From the NCBI GenBank assembly GCA_937910305.1, contig CALEPS010000116.1:1-35976 (forward strand): a stretch of 35,976 bases of DNA. The letters run 5' to 3'. The DNA is from an uncultured Bacteroidales bacterium (lineage in GTDB: Bacteria > Bacteroidota > Bacteroidia > Bacteroidales > Paludibacteraceae). Positions 15,480 to 23,409 of the stretch are shown here, in pieces. Made by a program: the position numbers and the translations under genes. Every line of letters begins with the position of its first letter. The stretch's first letter is position 1. The notes beneath the pieces are model-generated. The model was given only the letters and a program-made list of their open reading frames with translations, was not told the origin of the DNA and did no database searches.

Positions 15480-16865
15480 ATGCAGAAACGGAATTTATCC
15501 TTCACGCAGCTCTTTAATCTGAGCTTTGGATTTTTCGGAGTACAAATCGCCTATGCGTTGCAGAGCGCTAATATATCCCGTATCTTCGCTACGCTGGGCG
15601 CTGACCCCCACACTTTGAGTTTCTTTTGGATCCTTCCTCCTTTGATGGGAATGATCGTTCAGCCTTTGGTAGGCAAGTATTCGGACAAGACATGGACGCG
15701 TCTCGGGCGGCGCAAACCTTATTTACTCGTGGGCGCGCTCATCGCGCTCGCGGTGATGCTGCTTCTCCCGAATGCAGGTAACTTCAGTTTTGCGCAGTCT
15801 GCCTTCCTCGGGCTCAACGCAGCGATGTGGTTTGGTATCTTCAGCCTCATGTTCCTGGATACTTCTATCAATATCGCTATGCAGCCGTTTAAGATGATGG
15901 TCGGCGACATGGTCAACGAGGAGCAGAAAGGAACCGCGTATGCCATCCAGTCGGCTCTCTGTAATGCAGGATCCGTGGTAGGCTACCTCTTCCCGATCTT
16001 CTTTACCTGGATCGGAATAGCCAATACGGCTCCCGAGGGAGTTATACCGGATTCCGTCAAATGGTCGTTCTATGCCGGAGCGGCTATCCTGATTCTTTGT
16101 GTCCTTTATACTTTCGCTACTGTGAAGGAACTCAACCCGCAGGAGTATGCGGAGTTCCACGGCATTAAGGAGAAAGAAGACAAATCACAAACTGCAAACG
16201 ACAAATCGGAGGAAGGTTTCATAACCTTACTCCGCAAAGCGCCTTCCGCTTTCTGGACGGTCGGACTTGTCCAGTTCTTCTGCTGGGCGGCGTTCATGTA
16301 TATGTGGACCTATTCCAACGGAGCTATCGCTACGAACTGCTTTGATTGGGACGGCGTGAATGCCGCGGATGCTGCTTTCCAGAATGGAGGTAACAGCGTC
16401 GGTGTGATGTTCTGTGTGCAGGCTATCGGCTCGCTCCTCTGGGCAATGGTACTGCCTTTCCTGGAGAAAAAAACAGGCAACAAAGGTGCATATGCTATCT
16501 CCCTTGTTGTAGGTGCAATCGGATTTGTCTCGACCTATTTCGTACATGGTAATATAGAGGTCTTCGGACAACTCCTGCCGGCTCCTGCACTCTGGCTGTC
16601 ATACCTCCTCATCGGTGCTGCTTGGGCTGCTATGCTCGCCCTCCCGTTCACCATCGTTACCAACGCTATCAAGGGCGGTAACATGGGATATTACCTCGGG
16701 CTCTTCAATTGCACCATCTGTATCCCGCAGATTTGCGCAGCCCTCTGCGGAGGACTACTCCTTAAATATGCATGCGCGGGCGCGCAGTCTGGTATGCTGG
16801 TGGTTGCAGGCGTGCTGCTCCTCATCGGCGCCGCCGCTGTCTTCCTCATCAAAGAGAAAGAATAA
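15480..16865 (+). CDS. MFS sugar transporter (SLC45/GPH-like)
   Basis: This 461-residue inner-membrane protein has about twelve hydrophobic segments. It starts with NLSFGFFGVQIAYALQSANI, and the loop 2-3 motif GKYSDKTWTRLGRRKP (65-80) is typical of the SLC45-like sugar transporters of Bacteroidota, whose known relatives carry disaccharides by cation symport. A charged cytoplasmic loop with KEKEDKSQTANDKSEE lies in the middle (about 224-245). It is the first gene after the operon promoter and is followed 88 bp later by susC. Its likely job is to carry sugars released in the periplasm across the inner membrane. The galactose operon next door suggests a galactoside or galactose, although the family is better known for alpha-glucosides, so the substrate is inference. 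Confidence 0.87.
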   Translation: MQKRNLSFTQLFNLSFGFFGVQIAYALQSANISRIFATLGADPHTLSFFWILPPLMGMIVQPLVGKYSDKTWTRLGRRKPYLLVGALIALAVMLLLPNAGNFSFAQSAFLGLNAAMWFGIFSLMFLDTSINIAMQPFKMMVGDMVNEEQKGTAYAIQSALCNAGSVVGYLFPIFFTWIGIANTAPEGVIPDSVKWSFYAGAAILILCVLYTFATVKELNPQEYAEFHGIKEKEDKSQTANDKSEEGFITLLRKAPSAFWTVGLVQFFCWAAFMYMWTYSNGAIATNCFDWDGVNAADAAFQNGGNSVGVMFCVQAIGSLLWAMVLPFLEKKTGNKGAYAISLVVGAIGFVSTYFVHGNIEVFGQLLPAPALWLSYLLIGAAWAAMLALPFTIVTNAIKGGNMGYYLGLFNCTICIPQICAALCGGLLLKYACAGAQSGMLVVAGVLLLIGAAAVFLIKEKE

Positions 16866-16876
16866 CCCCACCCCCC

Positions 16877-16903
16877 CTAGTTCTACTAGTTAGACTGGTC
16901 CAC
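16877..16903. repeat. Three 9-bp units related to the CTAG array
   Basis: CTAGTTCTA, CTAGTTAGA and CTGGTCCAC lie between the transporter stop codon and susC. They share unit length and the CTAGT core with the long array at 14058-14579. Confidence 0.65.
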
Positions 16904-16953
16904 TATCGAAACAACAAAACAACAATAATACTTAATAAAAAACACACAAGCAA

Positions 16954-19900
16954 ATGAAAAACAATCTTCTTTCATTCCGCGCCGTGTTGATGGCTTTCCT
17001 GTTGATGACAGGAATGACCGCCTTTGCTCAGGTAGCCGTACAGGGTACGGTTACGGATGCTGCGAACGGCGAGCCTATTATCGGCGCATCTGTGCTGGAG
17101 ATCGGTACTACCAATGGTACGATCACCGATTTTGACGGTAATTTCTCCCTTACAGTCAAGCCGGGAGCTAAACTGTCTATCTCGTACATGGGTTATAAGA
17201 CCCAGGAGTTGGCAGCCGCGGCTTCGATGGCTGTCCGCCTGGGCGAGGATGCCGAACTCCTGGACGAAGTAGTCGTTGTCGGCTACGGTGTCGTTAAGAA
17301 AAACGATGCTACCGGTTCGGTTACCGCTATCAAACCCGATGACATGAACAAGGGCCTCCAGACTACTGCTACCGACATGCTTTCCGGTAAAATTGCCGGT
17401 GTCTCTGTCACTTCGAATGACGGTACTCCTGGTGGTGGCGCTACGATCCGTATTCGTGGTGGATCATCTCTCTCTGCTTCCAATGACCCGTTGATCGTCA
17501 TCGATGGTCTGGCTATGGATAACGATGGTGTCAAAGGTGTGGCTAACCCGTTATCGCTGGTGAACCCGAACGATATTGAATCGTTTACCGTCCTCAAGGA
17601 TGCTTCCGCTACCGCGATCTACGGTTCGCGTGCTTCCAATGGTGTCATCATCATTACTACCAAAAAAGGTACGGCTAACCAGAAACTCAAGGTTTCTTAT
17701 AATGGTAATGTCTCCTTCGGTACCCTGCTCCAGACGATGAATGTAATGAATGGAGATGAACTCCGTTCCTATGCGCAGGATCTCTATAACGATCAGGTGA
17801 TGAACCCCGCTACCTATCGTCCGAAAGTATTGGATTACCTCGGCTCTGATAACACAAACTGGCAGAAAGAAATCTATCGTACAGCTATTTCTACCGACCA
17901 TAACGTCTCTTTGATGGGTGGTACGAAGAATATGCCGTACCGCTTCTCTATCGGTTATACCGACCAGAATGGTATTATCAAGACCTCTAACATGCAACGT
18001 GTTACTGCATCCTTGAACCTCAATCCTTCCTTCTTGGACAAGCACTTGACCTTCAACCTCAATGCGAAAGGAATGTATATCTTCAACCGTTACGCTCCGG
18101 GTGTGGTTGGAAACGCTATCTCATTTGACCCGACTACTCCTGTAATGGGTGAGGCAATAGGCTATCTCACAGGGGCTCCTGTAGGTGCTAATCAGACTGT
18201 TTTGGGCCAGATTTTCGGCGGCTATTTCGGACGTGTACAAGGCGGTGCTGCTCTCAACGACTCAGAGTGGACGTCTATGTACAATACGCAGACTATTGCA
18301 AACCCTGCCAGCTTGCTGAATTATACTAACGATCGCGCTAACTCCGGTTCGTTCGTAGGTAACTTGGAGGCTGACTACAAAATCCATGGATTTGAGGATC
18401 TGCATATTCATGCTAACTTCGGCGCGGATTACTCTTATGGTAAGCAGGTTACGGAGATTGATCGTCTGATCCAATCTACAGATAATGGCTACTACGGCTA
18501 CTACGGTTACGAGTGGGTTAAGAAATACAACCTCCAGTTCAACGCGTACGCGCAATACTATAAGGACTTCAACGAAAACCAGCATTTCGATATCATGGCG
18601 GGTGGAGAGTACCAGAAATTCCACCTGAATAGTTATCGCGAGGGCTGGAGAACGTATCCGATGACTAACAATGATGAAGCTCTTCGGGGCCAAAGGAAAG
18701 ACTATAGCGATTATACCTATGGTACGCAATCCGCTCTTCTCTCTTTCTTCGGCCGTGCTAACTGGGTAGGATGGAACCAGGTAATGGCTACCGTTACTCT
18801 CCGTGCCGATGCTTCTACACGTTTTGCTCCGAATGTACGCTGGGGTCTCTTCCCGTCTGTAGCTCTTGGATGGAAGATCAAAGAGACCTTCCTCAAGGAT
18901 GTCAACTGGCTCAATGACCTCAAACTCCGTCTCGGTTATGGTATCACCGGTCAGCAGAGTGTAGCTGATGCTTTCCAGTATCTGGCTGTTTATAAGCAAA
19001 ATACTCCCGGACCGGGCGCTTGGTCAACTCTCGGAGAAAAAGCTTCTGATGTAGATCTCACCGGCAAAACGGAGAACGTTGATTATGTAATCGGACAAGA
19101 TGGTTATGTATACTATATGACATATCGTCCGAACGAGTACAACCCTGATCTGACTTGGGAGAAAACGACTACCTATAACGCAGGTATCGACTTCGCTTTC
19201 CTCAACAACCGTATTTCCGGTAGTTTTGACTATTACTATCGTATCACCAATGACTTGATCAACCGTGTTACGATCCCGGCGGGTACCAACTTTAAAACTG
19301 AGGTCGTTAAGAATGTAGGTTCGCTTACTAACCAAGGTGTGGAGTTCGCTATCAACGCTGTGGCTATTGATATGAAGAACTTCAAATGGGATCTCGGCTA
19401 CAACGTAGCTTGGAACCAGAATAAGATTGTCAGCTTGACCGGTTCTGACGCGCCGGGCTACTATGAGTATAACACAAGTTCCGGTATCGGTAACGGTATC
19501 TACGTACAGGCAAATACCGTAGGCAAACCTATCAACTCGTTCTATGTGTATGAGTCGAAGACCAACCCGAACACCGGTCTACTTTATCTCGTTGACCAGA
19601 ACCACCCGGACGCTCTCCCGGGAGATGCTGAATATGATCTCACTGCGGAGGATAAGATATTCTATCACAGTCCCGCAGCTCCGGTTTCAATGGGATTCAA
19701 TACCAAGTTCCAATTCTACGGCGTTGACCTGGGTATTACCTTCCGTGCTAATATCGGAAACTATGTATATAACTCTGTTCTGCAAGACCAGTTGCAATAT
19801 GTAACAACCGCATTTGACGCCAAATTCAACGGATATCATAATATACTTTGGAATGCGTATAATGCATATTATGATGATGGTTGCCAACTCCGTAACGAGA

Positions 19901-20145
19901 CCAACGGTGTGCTTTCTACCTATTTCGTTCAGAAGGCTTCGTTCCTCCGCTGCGATAATATCACGCTCGGTTATTCTTTCGCTCCGAAGAACAATATAGT
20001 TAACGGACGTGTTTACTGCACGGTTTCCAACCCCTTCGTTGTGACTGCATACAAAGGACTCGACCCGGAAATGCCGGGAGGTATTGACAGTAATATGTAT
20101 CCGCGCTGTATGACTACGGTTGTCGGCTTGTCGCTTAACTTCTAA
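16954..20145 (+). CDS. SusC-like TonB-dependent outer-membrane glycan transporter
   Basis: The protein has 1063 residues. A signal peptide ends near residue 26 (MTAFAQ). A carboxypeptidase-regulatory-like domain follows (about 28-105, opening VQGTVTDAANGEPIIGASV), and then the plug begins with DEVVVVGYGVVKKNDATGSV. The remainder is a beta barrel ending in the aromatic GLSLNF required for outer-membrane insertion. SusC proteins import oligosaccharides with energy from TonB, under a SusD lid. The next gene is the matching SusD, 25 bp downstream. Codon use is strongly biased towards few codons, consistent with high expression. Length and motifs are typical, and nothing is missing. The substrate is not readable from the sequence; neighbouring genes suggest a beta-galactose-containing glycan. 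Confidence 0.97.
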   Translation: MKNNLLSFRAVLMAFLLMTGMTAFAQVAVQGTVTDAANGEPIIGASVLEIGTTNGTITDFDGNFSLTVKPGAKLSISYMGYKTQELAAAASMAVRLGEDAELLDEVVVVGYGVVKKNDATGSVTAIKPDDMNKGLQTTATDMLSGKIAGVSVTSNDGTPGGGATIRIRGGSSLSASNDPLIVIDGLAMDNDGVKGVANPLSLVNPNDIESFTVLKDASATAIYGSRASNGVIIITTKKGTANQKLKVSYNGNVSFGTLLQTMNVMNGDELRSYAQDLYNDQVMNPATYRPKVLDYLGSDNTNWQKEIYRTAISTDHNVSLMGGTKNMPYRFSIGYTDQNGIIKTSNMQRVTASLNLNPSFLDKHLTFNLNAKGMYIFNRYAPGVVGNAISFDPTTPVMGEAIGYLTGAPVGANQTVLGQIFGGYFGRVQGGAALNDSEWTSMYNTQTIANPASLLNYTNDRANSGSFVGNLEADYKIHGFEDLHIHANFGADYSYGKQVTEIDRLIQSTDNGYYGYYGYEWVKKYNLQFNAYAQYYKDFNENQHFDIMAGGEYQKFHLNSYREGWRTYPMTNNDEALRGQRKDYSDYTYGTQSALLSFFGRANWVGWNQVMATVTLRADASTRFAPNVRWGLFPSVALGWKIKETFLKDVNWLNDLKLRLGYGITGQQSVADAFQYLAVYKQNTPGPGAWSTLGEKASDVDLTGKTENVDYVIGQDGYVYYMTYRPNEYNPDLTWEKTTTYNAGIDFAFLNNRISGSFDYYYRITNDLINRVTIPAGTNFKTEVVKNVGSLTNQGVEFAINAVAIDMKNFKWDLGYNVAWNQNKIVSLTGSDAPGYYEYNTSSGIGNGIYVQANTVGKPINSFYVYESKTNPNTGLLYLVDQNHPDALPGDAEYDLTAEDKIFYHSPAAPVSMGFNTKFQFYGVDLGITFRANIGNYVYNSVLQDQLQYVTTAFDAKFNGYHNILWNAYNAYYDDGCQLRNETNGVLSTYFVQKASFLRCDNITLGYSFAPKNNIVNGRVYCTVSNPFVVTAYKGLDPEMPGGIDSNMYPRCMTTVVGLSLNF

Positions 20146-20170
20146 TTAATTTCGCTAATACACTACAATT

Positions 20171-21964
20171 ATGAAAAATAATAGTATTAAAACGCTTTTT
20201 GTAGCAGCATTGGCACTCGCGTTTACTGCCTGTATGAATTTGGAGCCGATTGACCCCAATACAACGCAGATGAACAATGAGAATAGCGATCAGATCATTG
20301 ACGCACTCTATGCCAAGCTGTATGTCTCCTTTGTCCAAACCGGTCAGACTGGTGGTGGCGGAGACGCAGATATCATCTCCAATGATGAGGGCTACTCGGG
20401 ATTCTTCCGTACGCTGAATGTGCTTAATGAGTTCCCTACCGATGCCGGTTGGTGGACTTGGCGAAACGATGATGGTTGCTCTGATCTGTTGATGATTTCT
20501 TGGAACCCTGCTAACGGATTCGTTTCCAAGTTATACAACCGTTTGAACTACGCTGTAACGATGTCGAACCACTTCCTGGATCTGACCGAAGGTACTACGG
20601 ATCCGGAAATGATTCACAAACGCGCTGAGATTCGTTTTATCCGCGCCATCAACTATTATCATTTGATGGATATGTTCGGAAACGTACCTTTCACAGCTAC
20701 TGTTTCAACATCGAATCCTGAGCAGATTGATCGGGCAAGTCTCTATGAGTGGCTTATTGACGAAATCGAGAATGGTCACAACGGGAAGACTTATATCAAT
20801 CATAAAACGGGTGAGCCTCTCACTTCCTACAAGGTGACCGGCGATGCAGATCATGGCTTCCTGCAGGATCTTTATGCTAAGGGAGGTACTACGATCTATC
20901 GTATCACAAAACCGGCGGCTTATATGCTTCTTGCTCGTATCTACCTCAATGCAGAGGTCTATACCGGTACTCCGCAATGGGCAAAGGCAGAGGAGGCGGC
21001 TACCAAGGTAATTGAGGATTTCCCGACGCTGCACCCTGTTTATGCACAAATCTTCATGGGAGATAACGATGTTGTTGCACGCGAAGAGATGGTGCTACTC
21101 GCCGCGCAAGACGGTTATGCCATCCGTTCTTGGGCAGGTTCGCAGAGTACGATCGGTGCTACGCGTAATACGAATATGAATCACTGTGGTACTTCGGATA
21201 ACAACTGGGGCTGCTGGCGTTCAAGCCCTGAACTGATAGCTAAATTCGGTAACTTCCAGGGAAAGACTCCGGCAGAAATCATTGCACTCGGTGGTGCATA
21301 CGACGAGTTCGACATGCCGGCTATCGCAGGGGATGACCGAGCTATGTTCTGCGCACAGAATGTTAACCCCAATGACGGAACATTGAATACCAAGGGTTTT
21401 GCAGGTCTTGTTCCTGACAATGGCGCCGGTTTTGACTCCTGCTGGGCTATCTGTAAATGGACTAACCTCTATTCTACTGAGTTTGATGCTTCGCTCCATC
21501 CGCTTAATGATGGTCACGCAGCTCCGCAACATGACTCGAAGTTTGTAGATACCGATGTACCTATTATGCGTGCAGCCGAGGCATTCCTCACACGCGCAGA
21601 GGCTCGCTATCGTCAAGGCAAGTCTGAGGCGCTCGATGACATCAACACGGTTCGTAACCGTGCACACGCTACACCGCTGCCTGCTATCACGGATGACGAG
21701 ATGCTGGATGAGTGGCTGCGTGAGTTCTATTATGAAGGACGCCGCCGTATTGACCTCATCCGCTGGGGACAGTTCGTCGGTCCTACCGCTACCCGCCATT
21801 GGGAAGGACGTGGTGCTACCGGTACCGGAAAAATGAAATCCTATACGACAAAGGATGCTTGGAATACCGATGTGGCTCCACTGGATGACCACTGGAAACT
21901 CTATCCGATTCCGGAGCAGGATGTAAATAACAACCCGAATGTCCTCCAGAACCCGGGATATTAA
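20171..21964 (+). CDS. SusD/RagB-family surface glycan-binding lipoprotein
   Basis: This 597-residue protein starts with a lipoprotein signal whose lipobox ends at Cys21 (LAFTAC). The mature N-terminus MNLEPIDPN is typical of SusD. The helical TPR-like scaffold shows FIRAINYYHLMDMFGNVP and AYMLLARIYLNAEVY, and the family C-terminus is present (ERYYEGRRR-like REFYYEGRRRIDLIRWGQF, then LYPIPEQDVNNNPN). SusD binds the glycan at the cell surface and closes over the SusC barrel. It follows susC by 25 bp and precedes a SusE/F-like lipoprotein. In the 69 bp after its stop a 9-codon mini-ORF repeats the words TTATGAAACT found at the next gene's start; this is probably chance or a small duplication. 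Confidence 0.97.
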   Translation: MKNNSIKTLFVAALALAFTACMNLEPIDPNTTQMNNENSDQIIDALYAKLYVSFVQTGQTGGGGDADIISNDEGYSGFFRTLNVLNEFPTDAGWWTWRNDDGCSDLLMISWNPANGFVSKLYNRLNYAVTMSNHFLDLTEGTTDPEMIHKRAEIRFIRAINYYHLMDMFGNVPFTATVSTSNPEQIDRASLYEWLIDEIENGHNGKTYINHKTGEPLTSYKVTGDADHGFLQDLYAKGGTTIYRITKPAAYMLLARIYLNAEVYTGTPQWAKAEEAATKVIEDFPTLHPVYAQIFMGDNDVVAREEMVLLAAQDGYAIRSWAGSQSTIGATRNTNMNHCGTSDNNWGCWRSSPELIAKFGNFQGKTPAEIIALGGAYDEFDMPAIAGDDRAMFCAQNVNPNDGTLNTKGFAGLVPDNGAGFDSCWAICKWTNLYSTEFDASLHPLNDGHAAPQHDSKFVDTDVPIMRAAEAFLTRAEARYRQGKSEALDDINTVRNRAHATPLPAITDDEMLDEWLREFYYEGRRRIDLIRWGQFVGPTATRHWEGRGATGTGKMKSYTTKDAWNTDVAPLDDHWKLYPIPEQDVNNNPNVLQNPGY

Positions 21965-22033
21965 ATTATGAAACTCATCATAAAGGATGATATTTAACAA
22001 CAATTCAACATTAATTAACTTAAAATTTAGATT

Positions 22034-23137
22034 ATGAAACTGAACAAAGTTTTTGCTGCTTTGATGGCAGTTGTAACATTGGTTGCATTCTCTGCTTGTA
22101 ACAAAGAGAGTCAGGATGTTATCAAACTCAAGCTTAACAAAGCAAACCTGACGGTAGGTCAGACCTACACTGTACCGGTAGAGAAGGCTTCCGGTGACAT
22201 CACTTGGACTTCCTCTAACGAGGCTGTAGCTACTGTTGACGCTCAGGGTACTATTACCGCTGTAGCAGAGGGTAGCTCCGCTGTAAAGGCTACTGTAGGT
22301 AAGGCTTCTGCTACTGTTGACGTTACTGTAACCGCAGGCGGTCAAACCGGTGGAGCTCCGGATTTGGATGCTCCGGCTGAAGGCAAACTGCTTATTGTGA
22401 TTGAGATCCCTGCAGGTACTGAGTGCAACGGTATCGCTTTGAAGGGTACTTTTGACGGAAGCGCTTGGTCTGGTGAAAACACTTACCTCGGCGAGGATGG
22501 TGCACAGACTCCGGTAGATGGCAAAATCTACAAATTCGAGGCTATCGCTGACTACGCTAACTGGTACAAAGTAGAGATCCCGATGACGGAAGCTCTCGAG
22601 TTCAAGGTTTGCTTGATTTATGCGGGCGATGGTAGTTGGCAAGGACAAGGTGAAGACATCGCTCTCCATAGCTGCAACTACTCTTCTGTAGCTCCGACGA
22701 TTGATGGTGGTCAGTGCAAAGCATTCAATGCAACTACCGGTCTGCTTTACCTCTCTATCGGCAAATGGCACGATTCCGAGTGTGCAGTTAAGGTTGAGCA
22801 CGATTACGTCATTAGCGTAAAAGTTCCGACTTGCTCAGAGGTAACTCCTGAACTTGTTGGTGAGTTTGACGGATGGTCTGGTACTGCTCTTACCAAAGAT
22901 GGTGAGGTATGGAAAGCTAATGTCCATGCTTGGGAAGGCTGCGAGTTTAAAGTTCGTGAGGCTGGCGATACGGATTGGAAGAACCAGATCCAGTATTACA
23001 TTCCTGCTGACCCGGATAATGATGTTCCTTCAACATGGGCTGATGCTCAGAACTCCAAACTGGGCTCAGAGGTCAATGTTACATTGGACTTCTCTAACGG
23101 TGAGCAATATCGTTGGACTGTATGTGGCGCAGAGTAA
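22034..23137 (+). CDS. SusE/F-like surface lipoprotein with Ig-like (Big2) and two tandem glycan-binding-type domains
   Basis: The 367-residue protein has a lipobox ending at Cys22 (AFSAC). Residues about 28-100 form a bacterial Ig-like (Big2) domain, seen in ITWTSSNEAVATVD followed by GTITAVAEG. Two domains then follow that look like copies of each other: one begins IVIEIPAGTE with LKGTFDGSAWSG, the other ISVKVPTCSE with LVGEFDGWSGTA. Both have a G-x-FDG-W turn like starch-binding SusE/SusF repeats. The third gene of a Sus operon usually encodes such a surface glycan-binding protein. I do not recognise a specific named family. The operon ends about 100 bp downstream at a strong hairpin. The glycan specificity is unknown. 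Confidence 0.85.
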   Translation: MKLNKVFAALMAVVTLVAFSACNKESQDVIKLKLNKANLTVGQTYTVPVEKASGDITWTSSNEAVATVDAQGTITAVAEGSSAVKATVGKASATVDVTVTAGGQTGGAPDLDAPAEGKLLIVIEIPAGTECNGIALKGTFDGSAWSGENTYLGEDGAQTPVDGKIYKFEAIADYANWYKVEIPMTEALEFKVCLIYAGDGSWQGQGEDIALHSCNYSSVAPTIDGGQCKAFNATTGLLYLSIGKWHDSECAVKVEHDYVISVKVPTCSEVTPELVGEFDGWSGTALTKDGEVWKANVHAWEGCEFKVREAGDTDWKNQIQYYIPADPDNDVPSTWADAQNSKLGSEVNVTLDFSNGEQYRWTVCGAE

Positions 23138-23228
23138 TTCCCATCAAATAGTTAGTCTGCTGATATGTTAGATAGATAATTAACTACTCAAAATAGTCAA
23201 TTAAACAATTAACGAAAGCATACTAACC

Positions 23229-23274
23229 AAAAAAGATAGCCCGGGCAATCGCCCGGGCTATTTTTTTTTTTTTT
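23229..23274. terminator. Strong, probably bidirectional intrinsic terminator
   Basis: An 11-bp perfect stem (ATAGCCCGGGC at 23236-23246 and GCCCGGGCTAT at 23251-23261) with loop AATC is followed by 14 T residues on the plus strand. Six A residues before the stem (23229-23234) give a U-run for the opposite strand. It ends the susCDE operon and can also stop the convergent gal operon. Confidence 0.95.
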
Positions 23275-23321
23275 GTCTCCTCGAACCCTACGTACTGGTA
23301 ACGATGTGGTTGCGGAAAAGA

Positions 23322-23409
23322 CTCCTAAATGACTCCTAAATGACTCTTAAATGACCCTTAATTGAGTCTTAAATGACCCTTCAGTAACTCTTAAATCACT
23401 CTTAAGTCA
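23322..23409. repeat. 11-bp tandem array, eight units, ending at the GH2 stop codon
   Basis: Eight units of exactly 11 bp follow the pattern CTCTTAAATGA (for example CTCCTAAATGA twice, then CCCTTAATTGA, GTCTTAAATGA) without an indel. The last unit ends at 23409, the outer base of the GH2 stop codon (23407-23409), so the array lies in the 3' untranslated region of that gene. Confidence 0.95.

Noticed and set aside
21968..21997. Nine-codon mini-ORF between susD and the SusE/F-like gene
   Set aside because: It is too short to support, and the shared start words are probably chance or a small duplication.
21221..22801. 526-codon minus-strand open frame opposite susD and the SusE/F-like gene
   Set aside because: The plus strand carries clear lipoprotein genes with recognisable motifs. 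The antisense frame is open only because of their codon bias, and it spans two genes and their gap.
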